DNA of 64,000 bases, taken from Paracidovorax oryzae ATCC 19882. GTDB taxonomy: Bacteria > Pseudomonadota > Gammaproteobacteria > Burkholderiales > Burkholderiaceae_C. The notes below the pieces were generated by a model, which saw only the letters and a list, made by a program, of their open reading frames with translations, was not told the DNA's origin and did no database searches. This document shows, in pieces, positions 33,471 through 43,539 of this stretch. The DNA lies in contig NZ_JMKU01000002.1 of assembly GCF_000687165.1 (NCBI RefSeq), positions 310,001 to 374,000 of the forward strand. Reading direction: 5' to 3'. A program made the position numbers and the translations under genes. The stretch's first letter is position 1. Each line of letters opens with the position of its first letter.

Positions 33471-34316
33471 TCAGGTGTAGCGTTTGGCGCGCAGGTTGTC
33501 CTTCATCTGCTGCAGGCGCGGCTGCAGCGGCTCGCCGATGCGCAAGGCCACGCAGGTGGCGAGCACGTCGATCACCAGCAGGTGCAGTAGCCGCGAAACC
33601 ATCGGGCTGTACCGGTCATAGCCCTCCGGATGGTCCGCCGCCAGGTGGATCTGGCAGGCACTCGCCAGGGGCGAGCCGCTGGCGGTGATGGCGATGGTGG
33701 TGGCGCCGTTCCTGCGGGCGATGTCGGCCGCGTCCATGAGGTCGCGCGTGCGGCCGGAGTTGGAGACGATCACCACGCAGTCGCCCGGCCCCAGCAGGGT
33801 GGCGCTCATGACCTGCATGTGGCCGTCGCTGGTCGAGAGGCTGGTCACGCCCAGCCGGAAGAACTTGTGCTGCGCGTCCTGCGCCACGATGCCCGAGTTG
33901 CCGGCGCCGTAGAACTCGATCCGCCGGCCCGTCTGCCAGGTGGCGGCGATGGCCTGCGCGGCCTGCTCGATGGCCTTGGTGCTCGCCGCGTTGCGGTACT
34001 GCAGAAAGGCGGCGACGGCGTTGTCCACGACCTTCACGAGCACATCGCTGGTCTTGTCGTCCGCGTCCACGCTGCGGTGGATGAACGGCACGCCCTCGCT
34101 CACGCTGCCCGCAAGCTTGAGCTTGAAATCGGCCAGCCCGTCGTACCCCATGCTGCGGCAAAAGCGCACCACGGTGGGCTTGCTCACCCCCGCCCGCGCC
34201 GCCAGCTCCCGCACCGGCAGCCGCGCAAACGCACGCGCATCCTGCAGCACCAGTTGGCCCACCCGCTGCTCGGCGGGCGCCAGCGAAGGCAGGGAGGCAG
34301 TGATGCGTTCGAGCAT
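33471..34316 (-). CDS. RpiR/HexR-family transcriptional regulator
   Basis: The 281-residue protein has an N-terminal RpiR helix-turn-helix (about 1-75, with SKPTVVRFCRSMGYDG) and a C-terminal SIS domain (about 115-250, with EFYGAGNSGIVAQDAQ and SNSGRTRDL) that binds a sugar phosphate. In proteobacteria HexR, of the same type, is released by 2-keto-3-deoxy-6-phosphogluconate and controls zwf and central sugar genes. It lies downstream of zwf in the same direction, separated by a copy of the dispersed repeat, so HexR is the likely role but binding sites were not recognised. Confidence 0.88.
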   Translation of the reverse strand: MLERITASLPSLAPAEQRVGQLVLQDARAFARLPVRELAARAGVSKPTVVRFCRSMGYDGLADFKLKLAGSVSEGVPFIHRSVDADDKTSDVLVKVVDNAVAAFLQYRNAASTKAIEQAAQAIAATWQTGRRIEFYGAGNSGIVAQDAQHKFFRLGVTSLSTSDGHMQVMSATLLGPGDCVVIVSNSGRTRDLMDAADIARRNGATTIAITASGSPLASACQIHLAADHPEGYDRYSPMVSRLLHLLVIDVLATCVALRIGEPLQPRLQQMKDNLRAKRYT

Positions 34317-34483
34317 GTCAGCGGTCCAATGTCAAAGCAGTGAGATCCGAAGCACGCGACCTCAACATCTGCACCGTTTCGATGGCCTTGGAACAAGCTT
34401 CGTCCGTTTGCTGGCGCCGCCCGTCCCAATGCCATCCACAGCACCAGATTTTCACGATGGATGCCACTACATGCGGCCTATGA

Positions 34484-34640
34484 ACCTGGCACGGCCTCAC
34501 CCATCCGATGGCCGCGGAGCAGGCCACGCCAGCAGACGCTGTGGAACGGGCTTCGCCCGGCCACCAGCGTCGTCCCCCTGCCCGCCATGCGCAGCATGGC
34601 GAGAGCGGGGGGAAGCGGCGCAGCCGCTCAGGGGGGTGTT
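34484..34640. repeat. Dispersed intergenic element, copy B
   Basis: About 155 bases between zwf and the RpiR-type gene match copy A at 14551-14681: ACCTGGCACGGCCT, GGCCGCGGAGCAGGCCA and GGGCTTCGCCCGGCCAC are shared, ending CAGGGGGG. Copy B has an extra internal hairpin, GCCATGCGCAGCATGGC (34584-34600). The element reaches the zwf stop codon. The rest of the gap, 34317-34483, shows no gene or recognisable site. Confidence 0.8.
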
Positions 34641-36107
34641 TCAAGACTCCTCCATCCAGCTATGCCCTTCGCGCGCCACCATGGCGCTCGCGGCACTGGG
34701 CCCCCAGCTGCCCGCGGCGTAGGGCCGTGGGCCGTCTTCCGAATCGCGCCAGGATTGCATGATGGGCTCGACCCAGCGCCATGCCGCTTCCTGCTCGTCG
34801 GCGCGCACGAAGAGGTTCAGCCGCCCGGCGATCACGTCGAGCAGCAGTCGCTCGTAGGCGCCCACCCGCTCGGTGCCGAAGCGCTGCTCGAAGTCCAGGT
34901 CCAGGTGGACGGGCGCCAGGGCCTGCACTTCCGAGATGCGCATGCCGCGCTTTTCCTGGCCGGCGGCGAAGAGGTGCAGCGCCACGCCGTCGCGCGGCTG
35001 CAGGTGGATCACGAGGCGGTTGGCGCTGCCCAGCGGCGTGCGATAGATCGCGTGCGGCGTGGGCCGGAAGTTGATGGCGATGTGCGCTTCGTGCGAGGCC
35101 AGCCGCTTGCCCGTGCGGACGTAGAACGGCACGCCCGCCCAGCGCCAGTTGGCGATTTCGGTGCGCAGCGCCACGAAGGTCTCCGTGCGGCTGTCCGCGG
35201 GCACGCCGTCTTCCTCGGCATAGCCGCGCACGCGCTCGCCGCCCAGCGAGCCGGCGGTGTACTGGCCGCGCACCACGTCCCGCGACAGCGTGGCCGGGGT
35301 CCAGGGCACCAGCGAGCGCAGCACCTTGAGCTTTTCGTCGCGGATGGCGTCGGCATGGGCGTTGATGGGCGGCTCCATGCCGATGGCGCAGAGCAGCTGC
35401 AGTGCGTGGTTCTGCACCATGTCGCGCAGCGCGCCCGTGCCGTCGTAGAACGCGCCGCGCTTTTCCACGCCGAGCTTCTCGGCCATGGTGATCTCGATGC
35501 TGGCCACGGTCTCGCGGCGCCAGAGCGGCTCGAACAAGGCGTTGCCGAAGCGCAGTGCCAGCAGGTTCTGCACCGACGGCTTGCCCAGGTAGTGGTCGAT
35601 GCGGAAGATCTGCTCTTCGTCGAACACGCGGCGCACGGCGGCGTTGATGGCGCGGTTGGAGGCCAGGTCGTGGCCCAGGGGCTTTTCCAGCACCACCCGC
35701 GTGTGCGGCGTGGCGAGGCCCGCGGCGCCCAGTTGCTCGCAGGCCGTGGTGAACAGGCCCGGGGCGGTCGCGAGGTACATCACCACGGTGTCGGCCTGCC
35801 GCTCGGCGAGGCGCGCCCCGAGCGCGGCGTAGTCGGCAGGCCTGGACAGGTCCATGCGCTGGTAGTGGAGCAGGGCGGCGAAGCGCTCGAACTCCTCGGC
35901 GTTGGGACGCTTGTCGCCCTCCACCGCAGCGAACCGGCTGGCGATGAGTTCGCGGTAGGCCGCATCGCTCAGGTCGTCCCGTGCCACGCCGATGATGCGG
36001 CCTTCCTCCGGCAGAGATCCGTGCCGGAACGCCTGGAAGAGGGCCGGCAGCAGCTTGCGCCATGCCAGGTCGCCCGTGCCGCCGAACAGGACCAGATCGA
36101 AACTCAT
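34641..36107 (-). CDS. zwf: Glucose-6-phosphate 1-dehydrogenase
   Basis: Zwf oxidises glucose 6-phosphate to 6-phosphogluconolactone with NADP, the entry to the oxidative pentose phosphate and Entner-Doudoroff routes. The 488-residue protein has the dinucleotide loop LFGGTGDLAWRKL near the N-terminus and the substrate-binding RIDHYLGKPSVQNLLALRF (about 172-190) with its catalytic His region. The start at 36107 gives the usual MSFDLVLFGG beginning. It is divergent from tal-pgi across 201 bases. The lactonase and dehydratase/aldolase genes that often accompany it are not here. Confidence 0.96.
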   Translation of the reverse strand: MSFDLVLFGGTGDLAWRKLLPALFQAFRHGSLPEEGRIIGVARDDLSDAAYRELIASRFAAVEGDKRPNAEEFERFAALLHYQRMDLSRPADYAALGARLAERQADTVVMYLATAPGLFTTACEQLGAAGLATPHTRVVLEKPLGHDLASNRAINAAVRRVFDEEQIFRIDHYLGKPSVQNLLALRFGNALFEPLWRRETVASIEITMAEKLGVEKRGAFYDGTGALRDMVQNHALQLLCAIGMEPPINAHADAIRDEKLKVLRSLVPWTPATLSRDVVRGQYTAGSLGGERVRGYAEEDGVPADSRTETFVALRTEIANWRWAGVPFYVRTGKRLASHEAHIAINFRPTPHAIYRTPLGSANRLVIHLQPRDGVALHLFAAGQEKRGMRISEVQALAPVHLDLDFEQRFGTERVGAYERLLLDVIAGRLNLFVRADEQEAAWRWVEPIMQSWRDSEDGPRPYAAGSWGPSAASAMVAREGHSWMEES

Positions 36108-36308
36108 TGCTGCTGCGCTCCCGATGTCTGAGGTGGTTGGAGTGACGAAACCTGGACGGCGGGCAACGCCGCGGTCCATGGCGCGATGTTACCGAGTTTC
36201 ATCTTGAGGTGCCGGCTGACAGGAACTCCGGTTACAACCCGCCTACACTCGCGGGTGGCGCAGCGGGGACATCGCACCCCCGCCCCCCACCCAACCCCGG
36301 AGGATTGC

Positions 36309-37256
36309 ATGAACCAACTCGACGCCCTCAAGCAGGTCACCACGGTGGTGGCCGATACGGGCGATTTCCGACAGCTCGGCGCCTACCAGCCGCAGGATGC
36401 GACCACCAATCCCTCGCTGATCCTCAAGGCGGTTCAGAAGGCCGAGTACGCTCCCTTGCTCCAGGAATCCGTCGAGCGCTGGCGCGGACGGCCGCTCGAC
36501 GAGATCATGGACCGGCTGATCGTGCGCTTCGGCTGCGAGATCCTGTCGCTGATTCCCGGGCGCGTCTCCACCGAAGTGGACGCCCGCCTCTCCTTCGACA
36601 CGATGGCCACGGTGACGCGCGGCGAGCGCATCATCGACCTCTACCGGGCCGAGGGCGTGGACACCGCCCGCGTGCTGATCAAGATCGCCGCCACCTGGGA
36701 AGGCATCGAGGCCGCCCGCATCCTGGAGCAGCGCGGCATCCACACCAACCTCACGCTGCTCTTCTCGCCCGTGCAGGCCGTGGCCTGCGGCGCGGCCAGG
36801 GTGCAGCTCATCTCGCCCTTCGTGGGCCGCATCTACGACTGGTACAAGAAGCAGGCAGGCGCGCAGTGGGACGAGGCGGCGATGTCCGGCCCCAACGACC
36901 CCGGCGTGCAGTCGGTGCGCCAGATCTACCAGTACTACAAGCATTTCGGCATCCGCACCGAGGTCATGGGCGCGAGCTTCCGCAACGTGGGGCAGATCAC
37001 CGCGCTGGCAGGCTGCGACCTGCTGACCATCGCGCCGGAACTGCTGGCGCAGCTGGCCGCGTCGGATGCGCCGCTCACCCGTGCGCTCGACCCGGATGCC
37101 GCACGCAGCCTGGAGCTGCAGCCGGTGCAGTACGACGAGCCCGGCTTCCGCTACGCGCTCAATGCCGACGCCATGGCGACCGAGAAGCTGGCCGAGGGCA
37201 TCCGCGCCTTCGCCGCCGACGCCGCCAAGCTTGAGCAGATGGTCCTTGCCGCATGA
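36309..37256 (+). CDS. tal: Transaldolase B-type
   Basis: Transaldolase moves a dihydroxyacetone unit between sedoheptulose 7-phosphate and glyceraldehyde 3-phosphate in the pentose phosphate pathway. The 315-residue protein shows [12 protein letters not shown] near residue 30 and the Schiff-base lysine in [16 protein letters not shown] (about 129-144), with GRIYDWYKK further on. GGAGG precedes the ATG at a good distance. The length suits the TalB class; the fsa-like gene at 47769 is a separate short relative. pgi follows after 13 bases. Confidence 0.96.
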   Translation: MNQLDALKQVTTVVADTGDFRQLGAYQPQDATTNPSLILKAVQKAEYAPLLQESVERWRGRPLDEIMDRLIVRFGCEILSLIPGRVSTEVDARLSFDTMATVTRGERIIDLYRAEGVDTARVLIKIAATWEGIEAARILEQRGIHTNLTLLFSPVQAVACGAARVQLISPFVGRIYDWYKKQAGAQWDEAAMSGPNDPGVQSVRQIYQYYKHFGIRTEVMGASFRNVGQITALAGCDLLTIAPELLAQLAASDAPLTRALDPDAARSLELQPVQYDEPGFRYALNADAMATEKLAEGIRAFAADAAKLEQMVLAA

Positions 37257-37269
37257 GGAGGGACGCGCG

Positions 37270-38856
37270 ATGACCCTCCAAGCTGCCGGACGCGTGCGCT
37301 GCGACCGCACCGCCGCCTGGGCCGCGCTGCAGGCCCACTACGATGCCGCAGGCCGTGGCTTCGACGTCCGCGACGCCTTCGCGGCGGACCCGCAGCGCTT
37401 CGGGCGCTTCAGCCAGGAAGCGCCGCACGTCTTCGCCGACCTGTCCAAGAACCGCATCGGTGCCGACACCGAATCCCTGCTGCTGCAACTGGCCCGCGAA
37501 TGCGGCCTGGAAGGCTGGCGCGACGCGATGTTCGCGGGCGAGGCGATCAACCACACGGAACAGCGCGCGGTGATGCACTGGCTGCTGCGCGAGCCGGCCC
37601 CGGCCGCGCAGCCCGCCGTGCCCGAGGCATCCGGTCTGGTGGCCGCCGGCCGGCGCGACGTGCATGCCACCCTGCAGGCCATGCTGGATTTCGCCGAGCG
37701 TGTGCGGGCCGACGATGCCATCACCGACATCGTGAACATCGGCATCGGCGGCTCCGACCTGGGCCCGTCGATGGTCACCAAGGCGCTGGACGACCTGTGC
37801 CATCCGGGCAAGCGCCTGCATTTCGTCTCCAACGTGGACGGTGCCGAGCTGGGCGGCGTGCTGCGCACGCTGCGCCCGCAAAGCACGCTGTTCCTGATCG
37901 CCTCCAAGACCTTCACCACCGCCGAGACGATGACCAACGCGCATGCCGCGCGGGCCTGGTTCCTGGCCCGGGGCGGCAGCGAAGAGGGATTGCAGCGCCA
38001 CTTCGCCGCGCTGACCACGAACGTGGAGGCCGCGGCCGCCTTCGGCATCCAGACCACGTTTGGGTTCTGGGACTGGGTGGGCGGGCGCTATTCGCTCTGG
38101 TCCGCCATCGGGCTGCCCATCGCGATCGCGGTGGGGGCCGACGGCTTCCGTGGCCTGCTGGCGGGCGCGCACGCGATGGACGGGCACTTCCGCACCGCGC
38201 CGCTGGAGCGCAACCTGCCGGTGCGCCTCGGCCTGCTGGATGTCTGGTACCGCAACTTCCACGGCTTCTCGACGCGCAGCGTGGCGCCCTACAGCCATGC
38301 GCTGCGCCGGCTGCCGGCCTACCTGCAGCAGCTGGAGATGGAGAGCAACGGCAAGGGCGTGGATGCCGAAGGCGAGACGCTGCCCTTCGCTACCTCGCCC
38401 GTGGTCTGGGGCGAGCCCGGCACGAACGGCCAGCATGCCTTCTTCCAGATGATCCACCAGGGGCCGGACATCCTGCCGGTGGAGTTCATCGTGCTGCGCG
38501 AACCGGGCCGCGACCTGCCGGAGCAGCACCCCCGCCTCGTGGCCAATGCCCTGGCGCAGGCCAAGGCGCTGATGCAGGGCAAGGCCAGCGACGACGGCCA
38601 CCGCCGCTTCACGGGCAACCGCCCCAGCACCTTCCTGGTACTGGACCGGCTCGATCCCCCGTCGCTGGGAGCGCTGATCGCGCTCTACGAGCACCGCGTC
38701 TTCGTGAGCGGCGCGCTGTGGGGCATCAACAGCTTCGACCAGTGGGGCGTGGAGCTGGGCAAGGTGCTCGCGAAAGAACTGGAGCCGCGGCTGGCATCGG
38801 GCGACGGCGAGGGGCTGGACGGCTCGACGGCCGGATTGCTGGCGCGCCTGCGATAG
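37270..38856 (+). CDS. pgi: Glucose-6-phosphate isomerase
   Basis: Pgi interconverts glucose 6-phosphate and fructose 6-phosphate. The 528-residue product has the isomerase blocks NIGIGGSDLGPSM (about 156-168), FLIASKTFTTAETMTN (about 210-225), the catalytic region LEMESNGKGVDAEG (about 355-368) and the C-terminal NSFDQWGVELGK signature. The start at 37270 has GAGGAGGG upstream. It is cotranscribed with tal and lets carbon from the polyol operon enter the zwf route. No clear terminator was found; an imperfect A/T-flanked hairpin lies near 39026-39052. Confidence 0.96.
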   Translation: MTLQAAGRVRCDRTAAWAALQAHYDAAGRGFDVRDAFAADPQRFGRFSQEAPHVFADLSKNRIGADTESLLLQLARECGLEGWRDAMFAGEAINHTEQRAVMHWLLREPAPAAQPAVPEASGLVAAGRRDVHATLQAMLDFAERVRADDAITDIVNIGIGGSDLGPSMVTKALDDLCHPGKRLHFVSNVDGAELGGVLRTLRPQSTLFLIASKTFTTAETMTNAHAARAWFLARGGSEEGLQRHFAALTTNVEAAAAFGIQTTFGFWDWVGGRYSLWSAIGLPIAIAVGADGFRGLLAGAHAMDGHFRTAPLERNLPVRLGLLDVWYRNFHGFSTRSVAPYSHALRRLPAYLQQLEMESNGKGVDAEGETLPFATSPVVWGEPGTNGQHAFFQMIHQGPDILPVEFIVLREPGRDLPEQHPRLVANALAQAKALMQGKASDDGHRRFTGNRPSTFLVLDRLDPPSLGALIALYEHRVFVSGALWGINSFDQWGVELGKVLAKELEPRLASGDGEGLDGSTAGLLARLR

Positions 38857-39135
38857 CCCGCAAGGTACAAAAAAGGGGCAACGAAAGGGGGCAGCGGCGC
38901 GCGGCCGTTCGCTCCCCGTTGCGACTTCGCCAGGTGCAACGCCTGGCGAAGGTACCGGGCATGGGTGCGCCGCAGCCAATAGCGTGGCGAGTAGTAGACA
39001 GAACTTCGTCTTTACACGGGCTGCACGGTAAAAACCGGTGGCGTCCGGGTTTTTCACCTTTGGAAACATTTAGTCTTGGTTGATAACAACGGTTGAGCTC
39101 CGGCTCGCCACTCGTTTCACTCAACCAGGCCGCCC

Positions 39136-41046
39136 ATGTTCCGCACAGCCTCCACCCAGCGACGGTTTACTGTTCTCATTTGCGTGTTCTTCTTTCTGCT
39201 GTTGCTCGGCACGTTTGCCGTGATCCAGCTGTCGGTGAAGCCCGACCTGTCAGCACTGGAGGGCAAGGTCGCCGCCGCCAACGTGGACCAGATTTCGGTG
39301 CGCATCAGCGAGCAGTTGCGGCAGGTGGAGGCCCAGTCGCGCAGCATCACCCAGACGGTGGCCCTGCTGTCCAGCGACCAGATCGACGTGCTGCAGCCCG
39401 GGCTGGTGGACCAGTACGGCGACCCGAACGTGTTCGGCGGCGGCATCTGGCCGCTGCCCAACCAGCGTGAACAGGGGCGCGACAAGTTCAGTACCTTCTT
39501 CGCGCGCGACGGCAGCAACAAGCTGGTCGTGAACACCCACTGGAACTCGCCCGAGTCGCTGAAGTACTGGGAGCAGCCGTGGTACGAGAACGGCAAGACG
39601 GCGCCCAAGGGCCAGTGCAAGTGGGCCAAGGCCTACCAGGACGCCGCCAGCCCGCAGCCGCGCACCAACTGCGCCATGCCCATCTACAAGGGCGACACGC
39701 TCTGGGGCGTGTCCACCATCGACGTGACGCTGGGCTTCTTCAACCGGCTGGTGGCCGACATGGAAGCCAAGGTCCAGGGCCAGATCCTGATCGTGGAGGC
39801 CGACGGCAAGATCGTCAGCAACAGCAGCCGCATCCAGGGCAACATCGTGCTGAAGAACCTGTCCGAGATCGCATCCACCTCGCCCATGGCGGCAGAGATC
39901 CTGCGCCTGCTGCCCCAGGTACAGGGCGGCGCCATGGTGGAACAGGCCTACCAGGGGGACGGCGGCGCGCAGATGCTGTTCCTGAAGCCGATCCCCGGCA
40001 GCCCGTGGCTGATCGCCACCAGCATTCCGGCCTCGCTGCTGGCGGTGAACAGCCAGCGCATCCTGACCAAGCTGGCGGCCGTGCAGGTGCCGATGGCGAT
40101 CGTGCTGCTGGCGCTGATGGTGCTGGGCATCCGCCTCTTCATGCGGCGCCTGAGCGTGCTGAAGACCAACATCGACGCACTGTCCGCCGGCGAAGCCGAC
40201 CTGACACGCCGGCTGCCCGAGACGGGCGGCACCGAATTCAGCGAAGTCGCGCAGAGCTTCAATGCCTTCATCGCGCGGCTGCAGGGCGTGGTGGGCCAGG
40301 TGGTGAACGGTGCCTCGTCGATCGAGGCCGCGTCCGGCGAGATCTCCTCCGGTAACCAGGACCTGTCCGTGCGCACCGAAGAGCAGGCCACGTTCCTGCA
40401 GGAGACGGCCGGTTCGATGGACCAGATCACCAACACCGTCAGGCAGAACGCCGACAGTGCCAACCAAGCCAACCAGCTGGCAACGGACGCCTTCCAGGTG
40501 GCGACGCGCGGCGGCCAGGTGATCGGCAACGTGGTCGAGACCATGGACTCGATCAGCGCCTCGTCGAAGAAGGTGGTGGACATCATCGGCGTGATCGACG
40601 GCATCGCGTTCCAGACCAACATCCTGGCGCTCAATGCGGCGGTGGAGGCCGCCCGTGCGGGCGAACAGGGCCGGGGCTTCGCCGTGGTGGCCAGCGAAGT
40701 GCGCAGCCTGGCGCAGCGCAGTGCGGAGGCGGCCAAGGACATCAAGCACCTGATCGCCGACTCGGTCGCCAAGGTCGAATCCGGCAGCGCACTCGTGGTG
40801 CAGGCCGGCACGACCATGCAGGAGATCATCGCCACCAACACCAACATGGCCGCGATCATGGGCGAGATCATGGCGGCCAGCGTGGAGCAGAGCAAAGGCA
40901 TCGAACGCGTGAACCAGGCGATCGCGCAACTGGACACCACCACGCAACAGAACGCCGCGCTGGTCGAAGAGGTCTCGGCCGCCGCGCGCTCGATGCAGGA
41001 GCAGACCAGCATGCTGATCCAGGTGGTGGGCGCGTTCAAGGTCTGA
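39136..41046 (+). CDS. Methyl-accepting chemotaxis protein with Cache-type sensor
   Basis: This 636-residue chemoreceptor has one N-terminal membrane helix (about 14-33), a large periplasmic domain of about 280 residues with Cache features such as [11 protein letters not shown] and [19 protein letters not shown], a second helix (about 318-335), HAMP, and the signalling tip [20 protein letters not shown] (about 492-511). Cache domains usually bind amino acids, organic acids or polyamines. It lies between pgi and the polyol operon, so a carbon-source ligand is possible but unproven. Unlike the receptor at 31586, no good FliA promoter was found. Confidence 0.94.
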   Translation: MFRTASTQRRFTVLICVFFFLLLLGTFAVIQLSVKPDLSALEGKVAAANVDQISVRISEQLRQVEAQSRSITQTVALLSSDQIDVLQPGLVDQYGDPNVFGGGIWPLPNQREQGRDKFSTFFARDGSNKLVVNTHWNSPESLKYWEQPWYENGKTAPKGQCKWAKAYQDAASPQPRTNCAMPIYKGDTLWGVSTIDVTLGFFNRLVADMEAKVQGQILIVEADGKIVSNSSRIQGNIVLKNLSEIASTSPMAAEILRLLPQVQGGAMVEQAYQGDGGAQMLFLKPIPGSPWLIATSIPASLLAVNSQRILTKLAAVQVPMAIVLLALMVLGIRLFMRRLSVLKTNIDALSAGEADLTRRLPETGGTEFSEVAQSFNAFIARLQGVVGQVVNGASSIEAASGEISSGNQDLSVRTEEQATFLQETAGSMDQITNTVRQNADSANQANQLATDAFQVATRGGQVIGNVVETMDSISASSKKVVDIIGVIDGIAFQTNILALNAAVEAARAGEQGRGFAVVASEVRSLAQRSAEAAKDIKHLIADSVAKVESGSALVVQAGTTMQEIIATNTNMAAIMGEIMAASVEQSKGIERVNQAIAQLDTTTQQNAALVEEVSAAARSMQEQTSMLIQVVGAFKV

Positions 41047-41117
41047 AGCGCCCCCGCATCCGGCATGACAGCCCGCTCCATGCGGGCTGTCTGCTTTGGA
41101 GTCATCGCAGGCCAATT

Positions 41118-41137
41118 TCCATGCTGTATTGCATGGA
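41118..41137. promoter_or_regulatory. Perfect palindrome upstream of the polyol operon
   Basis: TCCATGC (41118-41124), six bases and GCATGGA (41131-41137) form a perfect 7+7 inverted repeat about 147 bases before the first gene of the polyol operon. It could be an operator for a dimeric repressor or activator; no specific protein can be named. Confidence 0.45.
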
Positions 41138-41170
41138 TTAGGGAATATCCCAGGCAGTAGGCGCAAAAAA

Positions 41171-41199
41171 GTACCAGCCCCGGTGAAGCGAGTACCAGC
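41171..41199 (+). promoter_or_regulatory. Direct repeats with 21-base period, candidate AraC-family activator site
   Basis: GTACCAGC occurs at 41171-41178 and again at 41192-41199, exactly two helical turns apart and in the same orientation, 85 bases before the first polyol gene. This is the usual geometry of AraC-family half-sites, and the operon carries its own AraC-type gene at 49485. Confidence 0.55.
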
Positions 41200-41283
41200 G
41201 TGGAGGGCGAGGCTTGGCCAGAATTCCACTCCACGGCGACCTGTTCGACATGAAGGCGGGCGTCGCTCACCCAAGGAGACAAC

Positions 41284-42594
41284 ATGAAGCGTTTTCTGAA
41301 AGCGGGCCTCGCCCTGGCCGTGGCCGGCGCAGCCGGCATGTCCCAGGCCGCCACCGAACTCGTGATCGCGACCGTCAACAACGGCCACATGATCGAGATG
41401 CAGAAGCTCACCCCCTTCTTCGAGAAGGCCTACCCCGACATCAAGCTCAAGTGGGTCACGCTGGAGGAGGGCACGCTGCGCCAGCGCGTGACCACGGACA
41501 TCGCCACCAAGGGCGGTCAGTTCGACGTGATGACCATCGGCCTCTACGAAGCACCGATCTGGTCGAAGAAAGGCTGGCTCAAGCCCATCGCCACCGACGC
41601 GGCCTACGATGTGGACGACCTGCTGCCTGCCATCCGGGACGGCCTGTCCCATGATGGCAAGCTCTACGCGGCCCCCTTCTACGGCGAGAGCTCCATGCTC
41701 ATGTACCGCAAGGACCTGGCCGACAGGCTGGGCGTGAAGTTCTCCGACCAGCCCACGTGGGCCGAGGTGAAGGCCTTCGCCGACAAGGCCAACGACCCCA
41801 AGGCGGGCGTGTATGGCATGTGCCTGCGCGGCAAGCCGGGCTGGGGCGACAACATGGCCTTCCTTTCCACGCTGGTCAACACCTACGGCGGCCAGTGGTT
41901 CGACATGGCCTGGAAGCCGCAGATCGACTCCCAGCCCTGGAAGGACGCCATCGGCTTCTACGTCGATCTGATGAAGAAGGACGGCCCCCCGGGCGCCTCG
42001 GCCAACAGCTTCAACGAGAACCTGGCGCTGTTCAGCGAAGGCAAGTGCGCGGCCTGGGTGGACGCCACCATCGCGGCCTCGTTCGTCAGCGACCCGAAGC
42101 AATCGAAGGTGGCCGACAAGGTGGCGTTCGCGCAGGCGCCCACCGCCGTCACGCCCAAGGGCGCGAACTGGCTGTGGTCATGGAACCTGGCCATTCCCGC
42201 GGGTTCGTCCAAGGACGACGCGGCGCAGAAGTTCATCCGCTGGGCCACGTCCAAGGACTACATCGCGCTGGTGGCCAAGGAAGCCGGCTGGGCGGCGGTG
42301 CCCACGGGCACGCGCAAGTCCACCTATGCGAACCCCGAGTTCCAGAAGGTCGCGAAATTCGCCGCCGCCGAGAAGAAGGCCATCGACTCGGCCAACCTCT
42401 CTGACAGCACCCTGCCCAAGTCGCCCTATACCGGCGTGCAGTACGTGGCGATCCCCGAGTTCCAGGCCATCGGCATCGCGGTGGGCCAGCAGATGAGCGC
42501 GGCGCTCTCGGGCAAGGCGACCGTGGAACAGGCGCTCAAGACCTCGCAGACCATCGCGGAGCGCGAGATGAAGAAGGCCGGCTACTACAAGTAA
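41284..42594 (+). CDS. smoE: Periplasmic polyol-binding protein (SmoE/MtlE-type)
   Basis: This 436-residue family 1 solute-binding protein has a signal peptide ending SQA/ATEL (about residue 22). The regions FDVMTIGLYEAPIWSKKGWL and APFYGESSMLMYRK are typical of SmoE/MtlE proteins that bind sorbitol, mannitol or arabitol. AAGGAG stands at a good distance from the ATG. It is the first gene of a ten-gene operon with its own permeases and ATPase, dehydrogenases, kinases and regulator, preceded by AraC-type direct repeats. Confidence 0.92.
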   Translation: MKRFLKAGLALAVAGAAGMSQAATELVIATVNNGHMIEMQKLTPFFEKAYPDIKLKWVTLEEGTLRQRVTTDIATKGGQFDVMTIGLYEAPIWSKKGWLKPIATDAAYDVDDLLPAIRDGLSHDGKLYAAPFYGESSMLMYRKDLADRLGVKFSDQPTWAEVKAFADKANDPKAGVYGMCLRGKPGWGDNMAFLSTLVNTYGGQWFDMAWKPQIDSQPWKDAIGFYVDLMKKDGPPGASANSFNENLALFSEGKCAAWVDATIAASFVSDPKQSKVADKVAFAQAPTAVTPKGANWLWSWNLAIPAGSSKDDAAQKFIRWATSKDYIALVAKEAGWAAVPTGTRKSTYANPEFQKVAKFAAAEKKAIDSANLSDSTLPKSPYTGVQYVAIPEFQAIGIAVGQQMSAALSGKATVEQALKTSQTIAEREMKKAGYYK

Positions 42595-42663
42595 GCCTCC
42601 GCCCCGGCGGCCCGCGGCATGCCGCGCGGCCGCGTGCCAGCCCACCGCAACGGACACGCTGCC

Positions 42664-43521
42664 ATGAAAAGACTCCTGCCCCGCGCCCTGATGGCGCCCG
42701 CGGTGCTCACGCTGCTGGCGTGGATGATCGTGCCGCTCGCCATGACGGTGTATTTCTCGGTCGTCAGCTACAACCTGATGCAGCCGGGAGAGCATCCGTT
42801 CGCAGGCCTGGACAATTTCCAGTATTTCGTCACCGACCCGGACTTCTGGCCGGCGGTATGGAACACGCTGGTGCTCATCGGCAGCGCCATCGCCATCACC
42901 GTGGTGCTGGGCGTGCTGCTGGCGCTGCTGGTGAACGAGCCCTTCCCGGGGCGCGGCATCGTCCGGGTGCTGCTGATCTCGCCCTTCTTCGTCATGCCCG
43001 CGGTCAACGCGCTGCTGTGGAAGCACATGATGATGAACCCGATCTACGGCATTCTGGCCGACCTGTGGCGGTTCTTCGGCGCCACGCCCATCGACTGGAT
43101 GACCGACTATCCGCTGCTGTCGGTCATCATCATGGTGGCCTGGCAGTGGCTGCCCTTCGCCTGCCTGATCTTCATCACCTCGCTGCAGTCGCTGGACCGC
43201 GAGCAGATGGAGGCCGCGCGCATGGACGGCGCAACCGCCGTGCAGCGTTTCTTCTACCTGGTCATCCCGCACCTGGGCCGCCCGATGGCGGTGGTCATCA
43301 TGATCGAGATGATCTTCCTGCTGAGCGTGTTCGCGGAGATCGCGATCACCACCAGCGGCGGCCCGGGCAACGCCAGCACCAACATGACCTACCTGATCTT
43401 CAAGCAGGCGCTCATGAACTTCGACGTGGGCGTGGCCTCGGCGGGAGCGCTGTTCGCGGTGGTGCTGGCCAACATCGTGGCCGTCTTCCTGATCCGCATC
43501 GTCGGCAGGAACCTGGACTGA
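42664..43521 (+). CDS. smoF: Polyol ABC transporter permease (SmoF/MtlF-type)
   Basis: The 285-residue inner-membrane permease has six helices and the MalF-type EAA loop MEAARMDGATAVQRFFYLVI (about 181-200). The start at 42664, MKRLLPRALMAPAVL, gives a normal basic N-terminus before the first helix; an earlier in-frame codon at 42619 is less likely. It forms a heterodimer with the next gene product, 18 bases downstream. Confidence 0.9.
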   Translation: MKRLLPRALMAPAVLTLLAWMIVPLAMTVYFSVVSYNLMQPGEHPFAGLDNFQYFVTDPDFWPAVWNTLVLIGSAIAITVVLGVLLALLVNEPFPGRGIVRVLLISPFFVMPAVNALLWKHMMMNPIYGILADLWRFFGATPIDWMTDYPLLSVIIMVAWQWLPFACLIFITSLQSLDREQMEAARMDGATAVQRFFYLVIPHLGRPMAVVIMIEMIFLLSVFAEIAITTSGGPGNASTNMTYLIFKQALMNFDVGVASAGALFAVVLANIVAVFLIRIVGRNLD

Positions 43522-43539
43522 ACAAGGCGCTGAACCACC

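Noticed and set aside
39060..39090. Possible FliA promoter (GTTGATAA) before the Cache-type chemoreceptor
   Set aside because: The -10 box is imperfect and no TAAA box lies at the required distance.
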